Of a DNA stretch of 64,000 bases, positions 17,712 to 26,992 are shown one piece after another. Numbering within the stretch: the stretch's first letter is position 1; the number at the start of each line of letters is the position of its first letter. The translations under genes and the position numbers were made by a program. Location: the NCBI RefSeq assembly GCF_019823065.1, contig NZ_CP081966.1, positions 954,001-1,018,000 of the forward strand, written 5' to 3'. The notes below the pieces were generated by a model that made no database searches, had not been told where the DNA came from, and saw only the letters and a list, made by a program, of their open reading frames with translations. This DNA comes from Pseudomonas mosselii (GTDB lineage: Bacteria; Pseudomonadota; Gammaproteobacteria; Pseudomonadales; Pseudomonadaceae).

Positions 17712-18395
17712 GTGATCAGCGCACAGGTCTTGTCCAGCACCAGCCTCACCCTTGGCTGGCTCGGTTACGTGCCCCTGCTGGTCTGGGCCGCCAGCCGCAC
17801 GCGCTGGGTGGAGCTGTTTACCGACACCCGCCGCCAGCACCTGCTGTTCGGTACGGTGTTCTGCCTGTTCGTGCTGTGGCTGGTGCGGCGTGATTTCGAT
17901 ACCGGCGTGTCGTATCACTTCATCGGCATGACCGCGGTGACCCTGCTGCTGGACTGGCCGCTGGCGGTGCTCGGTGGCTTCCTGGCTCAGCTTGGGCTGT
18001 TGCTGCTCGGCCGCCAGGACCTTGCCGCCATCGGCGTCAACGGCCTGCTGATCGTTGGCTTGCCGGTGCTGGTCACCGAGGTGTGCGCGATCCTGGTCGA
18101 GCGTGCCCAGCCGCGTAACCTGTTTGTGTATATCTTCTGTTGCGGTTTTTTCCCCGCCGCGCTGACCGTGCTGGTATGCCTGGCGGCCGGGCTGGGGGTG
18201 TTGTGGATGGACGAGCGGTTCGCCATGCCCGAGTGGCTCAGCGACTTTGTTGGTTACCTGTGGTTGATGATGTTCCCCGAGGCGTTCATCAATGGCACGG
18301 TAATCAGTGCCTTGGTGGTGTTCTGCCCCGAGTGGCTGGAGACCTTCAACCGCAGCCGTTACCTGCAGGCACCGTGGAAGGATGAGGAGAAATGA
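17712..18395 (+). CDS. CbiM-like / energy-coupling factor permease-type membrane protein
   Basis: A 227-residue protein with about six hydrophobic segments. The motif DTGVSYHFIGMTAVTLLLDWPLAVLGGFLAQ resembles the core of CbiM/ECF-type substrate permeases, but the N-terminal metal-binding MHIP-type motif of CbiM is absent. GTG 17712 has an AGGGA element 10 bases upstream and starts at ISAQVLSSTS; an ATG at 17688 in the same frame is an alternative. No ATPase or T-component gene is adjacent, so transport partners, if any, are elsewhere. Divergent from the four-helix protein gene. Confidence 0.75.
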   Translation: MISAQVLSSTSLTLGWLGYVPLLVWAASRTRWVELFTDTRRQHLLFGTVFCLFVLWLVRRDFDTGVSYHFIGMTAVTLLLDWPLAVLGGFLAQLGLLLLGRQDLAAIGVNGLLIVGLPVLVTEVCAILVERAQPRNLFVYIFCCGFFPAALTVLVCLAAGLGVLWMDERFAMPEWLSDFVGYLWLMMFPEAFINGTVISALVVFCPEWLETFNRSRYLQAPWKDEEK

Positions 18396-18422
18396 AGTGA
18401 ATGGCACCGGCTTTGCCGGTGA

Positions 18423-18550
18423 TCGCGGGGCAAGCCCGCTCCCACGTTGTTTCCTCCACGATAACCTTCACCTACAGAAAGTCGTTCGTAGCAATATCGA
18501 TGGATGACGCATGGGCGAGGGTTGGCGTGGGAGCGGGCTTGCCCCGCGAT
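18423..18550. repeat. Inverted pair of REP elements
   Basis: ATCGCGGGGCAAGCCCGCTCCCAC at 18423-18446 and its reverse complement at 18527-18550, separated by 80 bases. The arrangement is that of a BIME-like REP pair between two convergent genes. Confidence 0.85.
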
Positions 18551-18572
18551 TGAGTGACCTCGGCCTGTCGTC

Positions 18573-18821
18573 TCAATCCGAATCATCACGAAAATAGCGT
18601 GAGCGTTTGAACAGCAAGCGCTGGCCGACCAGCATGAACAACATCCCCCACAGGCCGCCATCGAGCTGCAGCACTTGTCGTTCACCCAATTGGGAGCAAG
18701 TGGTGATGCCGACCACCATGAAGATGGTGTACACAGCCCTTCGCAACACTTTAGGGCGGCACAGCCAGTCGAGCAGTACGCCTGCCGCCAATCCGTAAGC
18801 GATGAAATACAGTTCTGGCAT
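18573..18821 (-). CDS. Small membrane protein of unknown function
   Basis: An 82-residue protein with two or three hydrophobic segments (FIAYGLAAGVLLDWL, VYTIFMVVGITT, GLWGMLFMLVGQRLLF) and a charged C-terminus KRSRYFRDDSD. No family is recognised. It stands alone between REP elements, with a normal ATG start. Codon use is somewhat less GC-rich at third positions than neighbouring genes. I think it is real because of the regular transmembrane pattern, but only conservation in other strains would settle it. Confidence 0.55.
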   Translation of the reverse strand: MPELYFIAYGLAAGVLLDWLCRPKVLRRAVYTIFMVVGITTCSQLGERQVLQLDGGLWGMLFMLVGQRLLFKRSRYFRDDSD

Positions 18822-18977
18822 GTTGGCGTCCTGCTCAGATCACCAGCAGCAAGGAGAATGGCTGGTGCATCGAACGATGCCAATGGATGGAGCGAGCGCC
18901 AATTCAGCGCGGTCTGATTAACAGGTAAGAAATGTCTGAGGCTTGAACGCCGGCCTCCCAGTTAATGGACGACCGGC

Positions 18978-19001
18978 GTGGGAGCGGGCTTGCCCCGCGA
19001 T
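18978..19001. repeat. REP element
   Basis: GTGGGAGCGGGCTTGCCCCG plus CGAT: one complete unit upstream of the yacG stop region. Confidence 0.8.
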
Positions 19002-19031
19002 TGCGGTGGTGCTCACACCACCAAGCCCAGC

Positions 19032-19232
19032 TTAGTGCCGCGGCTCCAGATCCCCCGAATACAGCTCATCCTCGGACTCTTCGGCCCCCGCGATCTTATG
19101 CTCCTCGGCCGCCCAGGCCCCCAGGTCGATCAGCTTGCAGCGGTCCGAGCAGAACGGCCGGAACGGGCTCTTCTCCCCCCATTCCACAGGCGCCCCACAG
19201 GTCGGGCAATCAACGGTCATCGGCTGGCTCAT
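19032..19232 (-). CDS. yacG: DNA gyrase inhibitor YacG (zinc-binding)
   Basis: A 66-residue zinc protein that binds gyrase B and inhibits its activity. The four zinc cysteines are in [12 protein letters not shown] and [15 protein letters not shown], the exact family pattern, followed by an acidic tail ([14 protein letters not shown]). The start overlaps the coaE stop by 4 bases, so it is translationally coupled to coaE; coaE-yacG linkage next to pilD is standard in gammaproteobacteria. Confidence 0.95.
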   Translation of the reverse strand: MSQPMTVDCPTCGAPVEWGEKSPFRPFCSDRCKLIDLGAWAAEEHKIAGAEESEDELYSGDLEPRH

Positions 19233-19852
19233 GGCTGGCCTCCTCGCAAAGTCAGGTAAAAGTGGTGCAGGCGGTCGATCTCGTCGTGCAGCGATTGCAG
19301 GTCACGATCATTGACCACCACGTCATCGGCATGGCGCAGGCGCTCTTCCCGGGCCAACTGGGCCTTGAGAATCGCCTGCACCTGCTCAGGATTGGTGTTG
19401 TCCCGCTGCAAGGTGCGCTGCACCTGCAACTCGGTCGGCGCATCGATCACCAAGATGCGCTGGGTCTTGCTGAACTGCCCCGACTCGATCAACAGCGGCG
19501 ACACATACACCGCATAGGGCGTCTCGGCCTTGGCCAGGTAGCTGAAGATCTCCTGGCCGATCAGCGGGTGCAGCAGCTGCTCCAGCCATTGCCGTTGCGC
19601 AGGGTCGGCGAAGATCTGCTGGCGCAAGGCGCCACGGTCGAGCTGGCCGTCCTCGAGCAATACGCCCGGGCCGAAGCGTTCGACGATGCTGGCCAGGGCA
19701 GGGCGCCCTGGCTCGACAACCCAGCGCGCGGCCTGGTCGGCATCGACCAGGTGCACGCCCAGCTCGACGAAACGCTCGGCGGCGGCGCTCTTGCCGCTGC
19801 CGATGCCGCCGGTCAGGCCGAGAATCCAGGGGGTGAAAGGCGCTGTGCTCAT
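19229..19852 (-). CDS. coaE: Dephospho-CoA kinase
   Basis: Last step of coenzyme A synthesis: phosphorylates the ribose 3'-hydroxyl of dephospho-CoA. It has 207 residues. The P-loop [17 protein letters not shown] is at residues 12-28, followed by [13 protein letters not shown] (substrate-binding Asp), [10 protein letters not shown] and a lid with [15 protein letters not shown]. The start overlaps the pilD stop by one base and its stop overlaps yacG, making a pilC-pilD-coaE-yacG unit. Confidence 0.96.
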   Translation of the reverse strand: MSTAPFTPWILGLTGGIGSGKSAAAERFVELGVHLVDADQAARWVVEPGRPALASIVERFGPGVLLEDGQLDRGALRQQIFADPAQRQWLEQLLHPLIGQEIFSYLAKAETPYAVYVSPLLIESGQFSKTQRILVIDAPTELQVQRTLQRDNTNPEQVQAILKAQLAREERLRHADDVVVNDRDLQSLHDEIDRLHHFYLTLRGGQP

Positions 19853-20718
19853 CAGGTTCCAAGCAGTTGCAGGTAAGAAGCGACTATTTCATCACCCCAG
19901 AGCACCGCGATCCACCCCGCAATGGCCAGATAAGGCCCGAAAGGCAACGCAGCGCCCATTTGCGTGCGCTTCAAACGCACCAGCGTCAGCCCGATCAGCG
20001 CCCCCACCAGCGAGGCCAGCATCAAGGTCAGCGGCAAAACCTGCCAACCGCCCCAGGCCCCGAGCATGGCCAGCAGCTTGAAGTCGCCAAAGCCCATGCC
20101 CTCCTTGCCGGTTACCAGCTTGAACACCCAGTACACCGTCCACAAACTCAGGTAGCCCGCCACCGCGCCCCACACCGCGTCGGCCAGCGGCACCAGCAGC
20201 CCGAAGGCGTTGACCACCAACCCCAGCCACAACAGCGGCAGCACCAGTACATCCGGCAGCAACTGGTGCTCGGCATCGATCAGGCTCAAGCCGATCAAGC
20301 CCCAGGTCAGCAGCATCACCGCCAGCGCCTCCACGCCCGGCCCGAAATGCCACGCCACCAGCAGCGACAGCAGGGCGGTGGCCAATTCAACCAGTGGATA
20401 GCGCACACTGATCCGCGCCTTGCACCCCGAGCAACGCCCGCGCAAGGCCAGGTAACTCAACACCGGAATGTTTTCCCACGCCCGGATCGGGCGCTGGCAG
20501 TGGGGGCAATGCGACGCCGGCAGGCACAGGTCGAAACGCTCGTGCTCGGCCTGCGGCAACCCCAGCACCTCCTGCGCCTCGCGCTGCCACTGGCGCTCGA
20601 GCATCAGCGGCAGCCGGTACGCCAGCACATTGATAAAACTGCCCACCAGCAACCCCAGCACGGCGGCCAGGATGTAGAAGAACGGCGGATGATCGACGAC
20701 GACGGCCCAGGCATTCAT
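19852..20718 (-). CDS. pilD: Prepilin peptidase / N-methyltransferase PilD
   Basis: Inner-membrane bifunctional aspartyl protease that cleaves class III signals and methylates the new N-terminus of pilins and type II pseudopilins; 288 residues. The cytoplasmic N-terminal domain has two CxxC pairs ([21 protein letters not shown]). The catalytic aspartates are in [11 protein letters not shown] and [19 protein letters not shown]. About seven transmembrane helices. It would process the minor pilins encoded at 3891-6341, PilA at 22157-22567 and any type II secretion pseudopilins. It lies 2 bases downstream of pilC. Confidence 0.96.
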   Translation of the reverse strand: MNAWAVVVDHPPFFYILAAVLGLLVGSFINVLAYRLPLMLERQWQREAQEVLGLPQAEHERFDLCLPASHCPHCQRPIRAWENIPVLSYLALRGRCSGCKARISVRYPLVELATALLSLLVAWHFGPGVEALAVMLLTWGLIGLSLIDAEHQLLPDVLVLPLLWLGLVVNAFGLLVPLADAVWGAVAGYLSLWTVYWVFKLVTGKEGMGFGDFKLLAMLGAWGGWQVLPLTLMLASLVGALIGLTLVRLKRTQMGAALPFGPYLAIAGWIAVLWGDEIVASYLQLLGT

Positions 20719-20720
20719 GT

Positions 20721-21929
20721 TCAGATCAGGCTACCCAACTGGAAGATCGGCAAGTACATCGCCACGACAAGGCCCCCCACCAGCAGCCCGAGGATCAGCA
20801 CGATGGCCGGCTCCAGCAGCGTGGTCAACTGCTCCAGCGCCTGGCTCACCTGCTCTTCGTAATGTAGCGCGGCCTTGTCCAGCATGGTGTCGAGGGTGCC
20901 GCTGGCCTCGCCGACCGCCACCAGCTGGCGCAGCAGCGGCGGGAACAGCCCGTCCGCCTCCATTGCCTGTTGCAGGCTCGCCCCATTGGCCACGCCCTGG
21001 CGCAACGCCAGGATCGCCCGTTCATGCAGGCAGTTGCCACTGACCGGCGCCACCGTTGCCAGCGCATCCAGCAATGCAACGCCCGCTGTATAAGAAGTCG
21101 CCAGGCTGCGCGCAAACCGCGCCAACGCCGCCTGCCCGAGCAAGGTGCCAACCACCGGCACCCGCAGCCCCCAGCGCACCATCCACAGGCGCGCCGGCAA
21201 GTGCCGCCGATAAACCTCCCGCCCGCCAACCCCCAACACAGTTATCAACAGCACCAGCCACCCCACGTGATTGCCCAGCCCTGTGGATAAATCGATCACC
21301 CATTGCGTGAACGCCGGCAGCGCCTTGTCGAAACTGGCGAACAGCCCCTGAAAGCGCGGCACCACCTCCAACAGCAACAACGCCGCCACCCCGAGCCCGG
21401 TCAGCAGCAACAGCGCCGGATACAGCATCGCCTTGCGCACCTTCTGCCGCAGCGCCTGGCGCTTCTCCAGCATCCCCGCCATCTGCTCCAGCTGCCGGTC
21501 CAGCGTGCCCGACTGCTCGCCCACCCGCACCAGGTTGCAGTACAGCGCATCGAACCACGCCGGATGCCGCTGCAACGCCTCCGCCAGCCCAAGCCCCGCC
21601 GCCACATCCTGTTTCAGCCGCGCCAGCAACGCCGCCATGCCGCTGTCCACCGTGCTGCGCGCCATCACCTCGAACGCCTGCAACAACGGCACCCCTGCCG
21701 TCAGCAAGGTCGCCAGCTGCCGGCTGAACCCCGCTGCATCCGCCTTGCCCGCCCGCTGCGGCCAGCGCCACTGCAACCCGCCCGCCAACCTCACCCGCGT
21801 GGCCCGGATGCCCTGGCGTTGCAGCCAGGCTTGCACGAACGCCGGGCTGCGCCCCGGTTGCTGGCCGTGTTGACGAGCGCCGGAGGCATCGATGCCCTCC
21901 CAGGCGTAGAGGCGGGTAGACGGTGGCAT
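20721..21929 (-). CDS. pilC: Type IV pilus inner-membrane platform protein PilC
   Basis: Polytopic inner-membrane scaffold of the pilus machine, 402 residues, with two tandem GspF/PilC domains: FSRQLATLLTAGVPLLQAFEVMA (N-terminal repeat) and RFARSLATSYTAGVALLDALATVAP (C-terminal repeat), three membrane segments and the ending LLEPAIVLILGLLVGGLVVAMYLPIFQLGSLI. ATG 21929 (MPPSTRLYAWEG) has AGGAC about 9 bases upstream and fits the family N-terminus better than an in-frame ATG 81 bases earlier. The ATPase gene pilB, normally between pilA and pilC, is not present here. Confidence 0.93.
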   Translation of the reverse strand: MPPSTRLYAWEGIDASGARQHGQQPGRSPAFVQAWLQRQGIRATRVRLAGGLQWRWPQRAGKADAAGFSRQLATLLTAGVPLLQAFEVMARSTVDSGMAALLARLKQDVAAGLGLAEALQRHPAWFDALYCNLVRVGEQSGTLDRQLEQMAGMLEKRQALRQKVRKAMLYPALLLLTGLGVAALLLLEVVPRFQGLFASFDKALPAFTQWVIDLSTGLGNHVGWLVLLITVLGVGGREVYRRHLPARLWMVRWGLRVPVVGTLLGQAALARFARSLATSYTAGVALLDALATVAPVSGNCLHERAILALRQGVANGASLQQAMEADGLFPPLLRQLVAVGEASGTLDTMLDKAALHYEEQVSQALEQLTTLLEPAIVLILGLLVGGLVVAMYLPIFQLGSLI

Positions 21930-22156
21930 GCGGAGGTCCTTTGCAGTGCGGCGACAAGCCCCGTAACAGCTTGCCGTGCCCGAGGCCGGGCGCGTTTCCA
22001 TGACGCTCACTAGAGTAGTTCAGCGAAGATGACGCCCTGCCGTGCAGGGGTGACAAAAGGTGTCGGTTCAGGCCTACTGCGCGCCTGCCGGCCGGGGCGC
22101 AACCCAAGATGCAATGCGCCGACCGCGCCTCCATGTATTACGAAGGAAGACCGTTC

Positions 22157-22567
22157 ATGAAAGGGCAACGAGGTATTACCCTGATCGAACTGATGATCGT
22201 CGTCGCGATCATCGGCATCCTGGCGACCATCGCCATCCCCATGTACACCAACCACCAGGCCCGCGCCAAAGCCGCCGCGGCGCTGCTGGAAATCTCCGCG
22301 CTGAAAACGCCGATGGACATCCGCCTGAACGAAGGCAAGGACGTGCCCGACGTCGCCAGCCTCGGCGGCCAGCCCGCCACCGCCCATTGCGCGATCACCG
22401 CCAGCGGCACGGCGGCCGACGGCACCGCCAGCATTGCGTGCACCCTGGCCGACGCACCGGCCAATGTCCTGGGCAAGACCGTGACCCTGGCCCGCACCCA
22501 GGCGGGGTGGAGCTGCGTGACCACGGTGGAGGAAGACCTCGCGCCGAATGGCTGCAAGGGGCAGTGA
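22157..22567 (+). CDS. pilA: Type IV pilin, PilA-like major pilin
   Basis: Structural pilin, 136 residues. [30 protein letters not shown] is a canonical class III signal with Glu at mature position 5 and the long N-terminal helix; cysteines near the C-terminus ([15 protein letters not shown]) form the usual D-loop disulfide. ATG 22157 follows an AAGGAAGA ribosome-binding site. It is divergent from pilC. No sigma-54 (-24/-12) site could be recognised upstream, unlike P. aeruginosa pilA. tRNA-Thr follows 58 bases after the stop. Confidence 0.92.
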   Translation: MKGQRGITLIELMIVVAIIGILATIAIPMYTNHQARAKAAAALLEISALKTPMDIRLNEGKDVPDVASLGGQPATAHCAITASGTAADGTASIACTLADAPANVLGKTVTLARTQAGWSCVTTVEEDLAPNGCKGQ

Positions 22568-22625
22568 AAATGAGGTGAAACAGAGGTTTGCGTAACGGAC
22601 ACGGCAATGGTACGTTGCGCAACAC

Positions 22626-22701
22626 GCCGGTGTAGCTCAGTCGGTAGAGCAGCGCACTCGTAACGCGAAGGTCGCAGGTTCGATTCCTGTCTCCGGCACC
22701 A
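22626..22701 (+). tRNA. tRNA-Thr (CGT), probable island attachment site
   Basis: Complete 76-nt tRNA: acceptor GCCGGTG paired imperfectly with TCTCCGGC, D arm AGCTCAGTCGGTAGAGC, anticodon loop CTCGTAA with anticodon CGT, T arm GGTTCGATTCC and an encoded CCA. Its 3' segment TTCCTGTCTCCG (22684-22695) recurs at 29012-29023, which is the pattern left by integration at a tRNA 3' end. Confidence 0.95.
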
Positions 22702-22710
22702 GAAATCAAG

Positions 22711-22738
22711 AAGGCTTGCAGCGATGCAGGCCTTTTTT
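22711..22738 (+). terminator. Terminator after tRNA-Thr
   Basis: AAGGCTTGCA (22711-22720), GCGA loop, TGCAGGCCTT (22725-22734), then T-run. A 10-bp stem with one G-U pair. Confidence 0.9.
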
Positions 22739-23194
22739 GTGTCTTGGAAAAGGCGATAGGCCCAGGGCAAGGCGAGTCGCCCGCTGAAACAAATTACCGA
22801 GTACTGGTGGTTTGACCTATCCAGGCAAATCTTCGAGAATGAGCACCGAGGACTGCAACCGCGCATGTTTGGGCATGGCTTGCCAGTAATTGGCCCCCCG
22901 AATCCGGCAGCAGTGAAGCTGGCACTCACTGACGTAGGGACAGTCGATAGGCCCCCCCATATGGCCGTTGATTTGACTGGGTTCTGACCTTAAGGATCGT
23001 AGATCCGGAAACTAAAGAATCGCTGCGACTACAGCCTCATTCAAATCCGAAGGCGACCTCAGAAGGGTCGCCTTTTCGTTTGCCCAAATCCATGTTTGGC
23101 GACGGCGACTCATTGTCCTGCCTTTGTCCTGTGAGAAAAATGAATCTGTCCCCATTTTTCCTCAAACGATATGCCCTTCAACCGTCAAACCTCA
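22739..23194. other. Gene-poor left flank of the tRNA-Thr island
   Basis: No convincing gene. Open frames here are antisense readings of the tRNA (a known artefact) or short. A second hairpin with terminator shape lies at 23050-23077 (AAGGCGACC / GGTCGCCTT, then TTTTCG). Its source transcript is unknown. No integrase gene is visible, so if this is an integrated element its integrase has been lost or was supplied in trans. Confidence 0.6.
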
Positions 23195-26100
23195 TTATTC
23201 GAAGCGCTCATCCCTTACTCGGTCGACCCTAGTCTCTCTCTGGCGCTCGCGCGCGACGTCCTGAGCAAGTTCCATCTGGGCCTCGGTTACGAATGGCATA
23301 AGATCAGGAGCAACGTATGGCTCCACCTTGTTCAGCAACTGAGCGTTAGCGTCTATAATCGATGCACGAGAGCCGATCCAACTCATTGGCCGGAATCGAT
23401 TGATGAATACCTCCAGCACGCTTCTTGGATTGGGCGCCCTGGTCAGAATCGACTGCGCTTGCTCAGACCACTCCAAGGTATCACCTGCTTCCGAGCAGCG
23501 CGCAAATGTGACAATCGAAGCCATAAGCGGGTAGCGGCGACCTGGATCTTGTTCACACCAAGCCACCATCTCATCGCAAGGGATCCTATCGGCTGGGCTT
23601 TTTCGGTGGCGTCCTAGGCGGTAAAACACACTTGTGGTCACTACTTTTTCTAGTGATTCATCCGAGAATAATGAATCTAAAACTGCTGCCGGCTGGCACT
23701 CGAGCAGCGCCGCGAGTAAGTCGTCGTGATCAAATACAGAAATCTCGTGGTTAGTTATGGCCTGTAGGATTCGAGTTGAGACTTCGGCAGCGGTTGAATA
23801 ATCCTCTGAAGTTACGAGGCTAACCTTCACAATATCGGAAAGTTGGCGATCTCTTCGATGATTGATGTTTTTCCGGAATTTTATACGCTGGAGCAGCTCT
23901 TTACCGGTCTCGATGAGTTCCGGTTCATGTTTCCGCTTAGCAGATCGGTCCGAGTATAGACGCATTGAAAGCACTTCCAGCGCTACATCGAACCCTTCAG
24001 GTTGATCGGCAATTCGGACGAGTAAGCCATTGAGCACCCGACCTTCCAAATGGTCAGTGATCCGTCCGTACGCAAAGTGCTGGAACATCTGAACGGGCAC
24101 TTTCCCAGCGGTCAATGCGCGATTCAACTGATCAATACTATGCTCATCAAGTCCCACGGACGAATGCAATAACGGGAGGTACGCTTGCAACGGAGGTTGG
24201 TTGGGCACCGAGTTAAGAATGTGTTGTGCGATTTTCTTGTTGTTTTCCCCGAGCTCGGCTAGGAAGCCACGTAGCACCTGGACGTCTTGCTGCTCGGAAG
24301 AAACCTGCTCCAAACCTTGGATGAGCCTTATCCATGTGCTTTGTGGGTCGGAGGACGCTGCGGCAAGCCCGCGACCGAACGACCAGGTTCTACTTCCACC
24401 ACGGAGGACGTCAGGTAGGATCTCTGCAAATACTGATTCATCACCGGCCACTGCTGTACCAAGCTGGCGCGCGGCTGCCTCCATGCACGCATGGGCCTTT
24501 ACCGGGTCATAATCATCGTCCAGCTCCTGGAAGTCGAGGCCACCAGACTTACCACCCAAAACGACTGCTTTCACTTGCGCCGAAAGGCCAGTAGGTTTTA
24601 GGTCCGCCTCGAGGATAGATAGCTGAGAGAAAGCCTCAGGTGTCATGTGCTCCCTGTCGAAATACATTGTCTCACGGCAGGCCGTCCAACCCTCAAGCCA
24701 AAATCCGTCAATGGCAAACCAACGAAATAGCTTTCCAAGCTCTTCTTCGATATTGGTTGAAGTCCACAGTCCGCGAAAGCTTCTCGCCAATAGGTCACGC
24801 AAGTGGAGTTCAATCCCGGCTTCAGACATTGCCAAGCGCTCAACAACCGCGAGGCAACCCTTGTACCATCGAACTGCGTCCTCTTCGCTTCGAGGCTCGT
24901 AGCCGTAGTTCCGTGAGCGAGCTCCAAACTCAAATTTATAGTGGGAACCGAATTCTGTTGACTCAAGCATCCTCTCCAGAGCAGCCAAGCCCAGAGCACG
25001 CACCTTTTCATCACTGGCGATGAGCAATGGCTCAATCACGCCGAGGCGTTGTTCGAGGGTTGCGTGCGTTCCCGAAAGATAGATTGTAAACAGAGACGTG
25101 AAAGTGTCCGATGTTTCCTTCGCCTCCTGCTCATTTGCGTTTCGCGTCGCGGCCAATATCAGTAATTGGGTGCTTCGCTCAAACAGCGGTGAGTCATAAG
25201 CGAAAGAGCGCAGCAAGGATTGATGCCGTCGCCACGCTTTAGTTGCCTCATCAGCGCCGCAGCTACCAGCACGTTCTAATGCCGCAAGCGCCGCCTCCGG
25301 CTGCACTGAGGCAACGTTCTCAAACATCGTTCGCCCGAGATCATTGAGCGCTATCACGTTCCCTAATAGCCCATCAGGCACGAGCCATCTTTCAACAATG
25401 GCGACTGCTTTGGGATGGTCGTGCAGGAATGACAGTCTGCGCGAAAAGGATCGGGCTAAACGTCCATTCCCACCCTCTATTAGTTGCTGGTTAATGAGAT
25501 CGAAGGGTGTGTCCTCGAGCGCGCGGGCTGCGAGCCGGTTCGCGATAGCATGTGGTAAAACTGCTCGCCAGACCCCACGCTGCTGCACGAGATCACGCCG
25601 GGTCAGCTCGCCAATGTGGCGGTAGGTCTCTGATGCAAGTTGACCGGCAAGCGAGGCCAGTCGAGGCAGCTCAGCCTCCTCACCCTCCAGCGCCTCGCCT
25701 TGGAAGGAGTACACGAGCGAGCATGCTTGGGCCGCGAGGAGCAAGGCGTCGTTTGGGTCTTGCCGCTGCCGGAATAGCCGCTGGAAGAGTTGCTCATTCG
25801 ACAGTCCCGAGATCGTGTCCGAGCGTTCAACCGTTTCTGCGAGGGCGATTGCAATGCGGGCATTACCGCCGGATGTTTCGGCGATGGTGCGCGCGTCTAT
25901 CTGAGACAGGTACAGATAACGGCGCCGAAGCAACTGCTCAATTAGCTCGTGCGAAGACGTGTCGAGGGTAACGACCTGGGTTCCCTCGGGCTGGTCATCG
26001 CGAATGTCGTACTCGACTGTGAGGACACTGATTGTGCTGGCCTGGTTATTACACAGATCCGAGAGTCTGTGGTGCAGATCCGATGGGCAATTGTCGACAA

Positions 26101-26992
26101 TTAGGATAGCGCGCATTCGGTTCGCTATCAGGTCCGAGGCCAGGCCAGTCGGTTGCGGGTCAGGGTTGTCCGATAAGTTAGTGTAAACGGCCAGAGACGG
26201 CAGTAAGGCACGTGCGCCGAGCCGTGAGTCGAACAAAGCTTGGACTAGTCGGGTCTTCCCAACACCCGATAAGCCAACCAATCGCACTATCTTGCCAGGT
26301 TGTGCCAGTTCGTCGCGTAGTTCGTCTATGACGTGGGCGACTGACTGCGCTGGTGTATCACGGTGCCGGCCAAGGTGAAGCCGCAGTTTGTCATCAAGCA
26401 GATATTCGGCATCGACGCCTTCAGCCGCACCGCTCCAAGGACCATAAGGGCGCCATCCTGATAGAGCCCTACCTACCCTTTCCTTGACCCAGGTGATGAG
26501 GCCAGGGTAACACCTTACCCATGTGGCTAAGCGCGTACGATCATAGAAGTCGGTGTGGAGCTGATCGGCGTTGGCTGTATCGTCAAGTGCTGCGCGCATT
26601 GCACTCCGACGATTGCGAAGGGCGCTGTCGGCCGTTGACCCAGTCGAACTGACAATGACGTAAGCCCCAGCTTCATCCGCAAGCTCTTGTATAACGGGGC
26701 GGAGCACCCCCTTCGGTCGCATTTCGGCAATGATCTCGGCCCTCGGCATATCCGGCTTTTTGACCTGAAATCCCGTTGAACCATGCGGTATGAAGCCTTG
26801 GAGGAGCACTCCTGCCGGCAGCTCTACGCGCACGTCTAGACCGCCGTCCGCTGCCGTCTGATTGCCTCCCCATGTTACCGCCGCAGGGGACAACCCCTGA
26901 CTTATCAACTCGGCCTCGCAGAGACGCCCCACCAGCTCTCGCAGATCGATGTCATTCAACTTATTAATTTCATCAGGGGTGATGTCGAACAT
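23195..26992 (-). CDS. Mrr-like nuclease / STAND ATPase protein (Avs-like anti-phage candidate)
   Basis: A 1265-residue cytoplasmic protein. Residues about 25-115 carry an Mrr-type PD-(D/E)XK pattern: E27, the block ADGGLDVRV (D49, D53) and GFQVKK (Q76, K78), matching the DGG-x-D...QxK core of Mrr endonucleases. Residues 237-250 hold a Walker A loop (VRLVGLSGVGKTRL, G240-T247) and ILIVDN (D300) a Walker B, as in STAND ATPases. From about residue 420 to the end there is only long helical, repeat-like sequence, the usual sensor region of STAND proteins. This order matches Avs systems, in which recognition of a phage protein triggers oligomerisation and DNA cutting. It is somewhat shorter than typical Avs4. 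Codon use is less GC-rich than in the backbone. Family placement is by motif; target and activity are inference. Confidence 0.8.
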   Translation of the reverse strand: MFDITPDEINKLNDIDLRELVGRLCEAELISQGLSPAAVTWGGNQTAADGGLDVRVELPAGVLLQGFIPHGSTGFQVKKPDMPRAEIIAEMRPKGVLRPVIQELADEAGAYVIVSSTGSTADSALRNRRSAMRAALDDTANADQLHTDFYDRTRLATWVRCYPGLITWVKERVGRALSGWRPYGPWSGAAEGVDAEYLLDDKLRLHLGRHRDTPAQSVAHVIDELRDELAQPGKIVRLVGLSGVGKTRLVQALFDSRLGARALLPSLAVYTNLSDNPDPQPTGLASDLIANRMRAILIVDNCPSDLHHRLSDLCNNQASTISVLTVEYDIRDDQPEGTQVVTLDTSSHELIEQLLRRRYLYLSQIDARTIAETSGGNARIAIALAETVERSDTISGLSNEQLFQRLFRQRQDPNDALLLAAQACSLVYSFQGEALEGEEAELPRLASLAGQLASETYRHIGELTRRDLVQQRGVWRAVLPHAIANRLAARALEDTPFDLINQQLIEGGNGRLARSFSRRLSFLHDHPKAVAIVERWLVPDGLLGNVIALNDLGRTMFENVASVQPEAALAALERAGSCGADEATKAWRRHQSLLRSFAYDSPLFERSTQLLILAATRNANEQEAKETSDTFTSLFTIYLSGTHATLEQRLGVIEPLLIASDEKVRALGLAALERMLESTEFGSHYKFEFGARSRNYGYEPRSEEDAVRWYKGCLAVVERLAMSEAGIELHLRDLLARSFRGLWTSTNIEEELGKLFRWFAIDGFWLEGWTACRETMYFDREHMTPEAFSQLSILEADLKPTGLSAQVKAVVLGGKSGGLDFQELDDDYDPVKAHACMEAAARQLGTAVAGDESVFAEILPDVLRGGSRTWSFGRGLAAASSDPQSTWIRLIQGLEQVSSEQQDVQVLRGFLAELGENNKKIAQHILNSVPNQPPLQAYLPLLHSSVGLDEHSIDQLNRALTAGKVPVQMFQHFAYGRITDHLEGRVLNGLLVRIADQPEGFDVALEVLSMRLYSDRSAKRKHEPELIETGKELLQRIKFRKNINHRRDRQLSDIVKVSLVTSEDYSTAAEVSTRILQAITNHEISVFDHDDLLAALLECQPAAVLDSLFSDESLEKVVTTSVFYRLGRHRKSPADRIPCDEMVAWCEQDPGRRYPLMASIVTFARCSEAGDTLEWSEQAQSILTRAPNPRSVLEVFINRFRPMSWIGSRASIIDANAQLLNKVEPYVAPDLMPFVTEAQMELAQDVARERQRETRVDRVRDERFE

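Noticed and set aside
22014..22156. Sigma-54 promoter for pilA
   Set aside because: No GG-N10-GC pair in a TGGCAC-N5-TTGC context was found in the pilA upstream region.
22138..22929. Minus-strand frame containing GDRNRTCDLRVTSALLYRLS
   Set aside because: This peptide comes from the antisense of tRNA-Thr and is a well-known annotation artefact.
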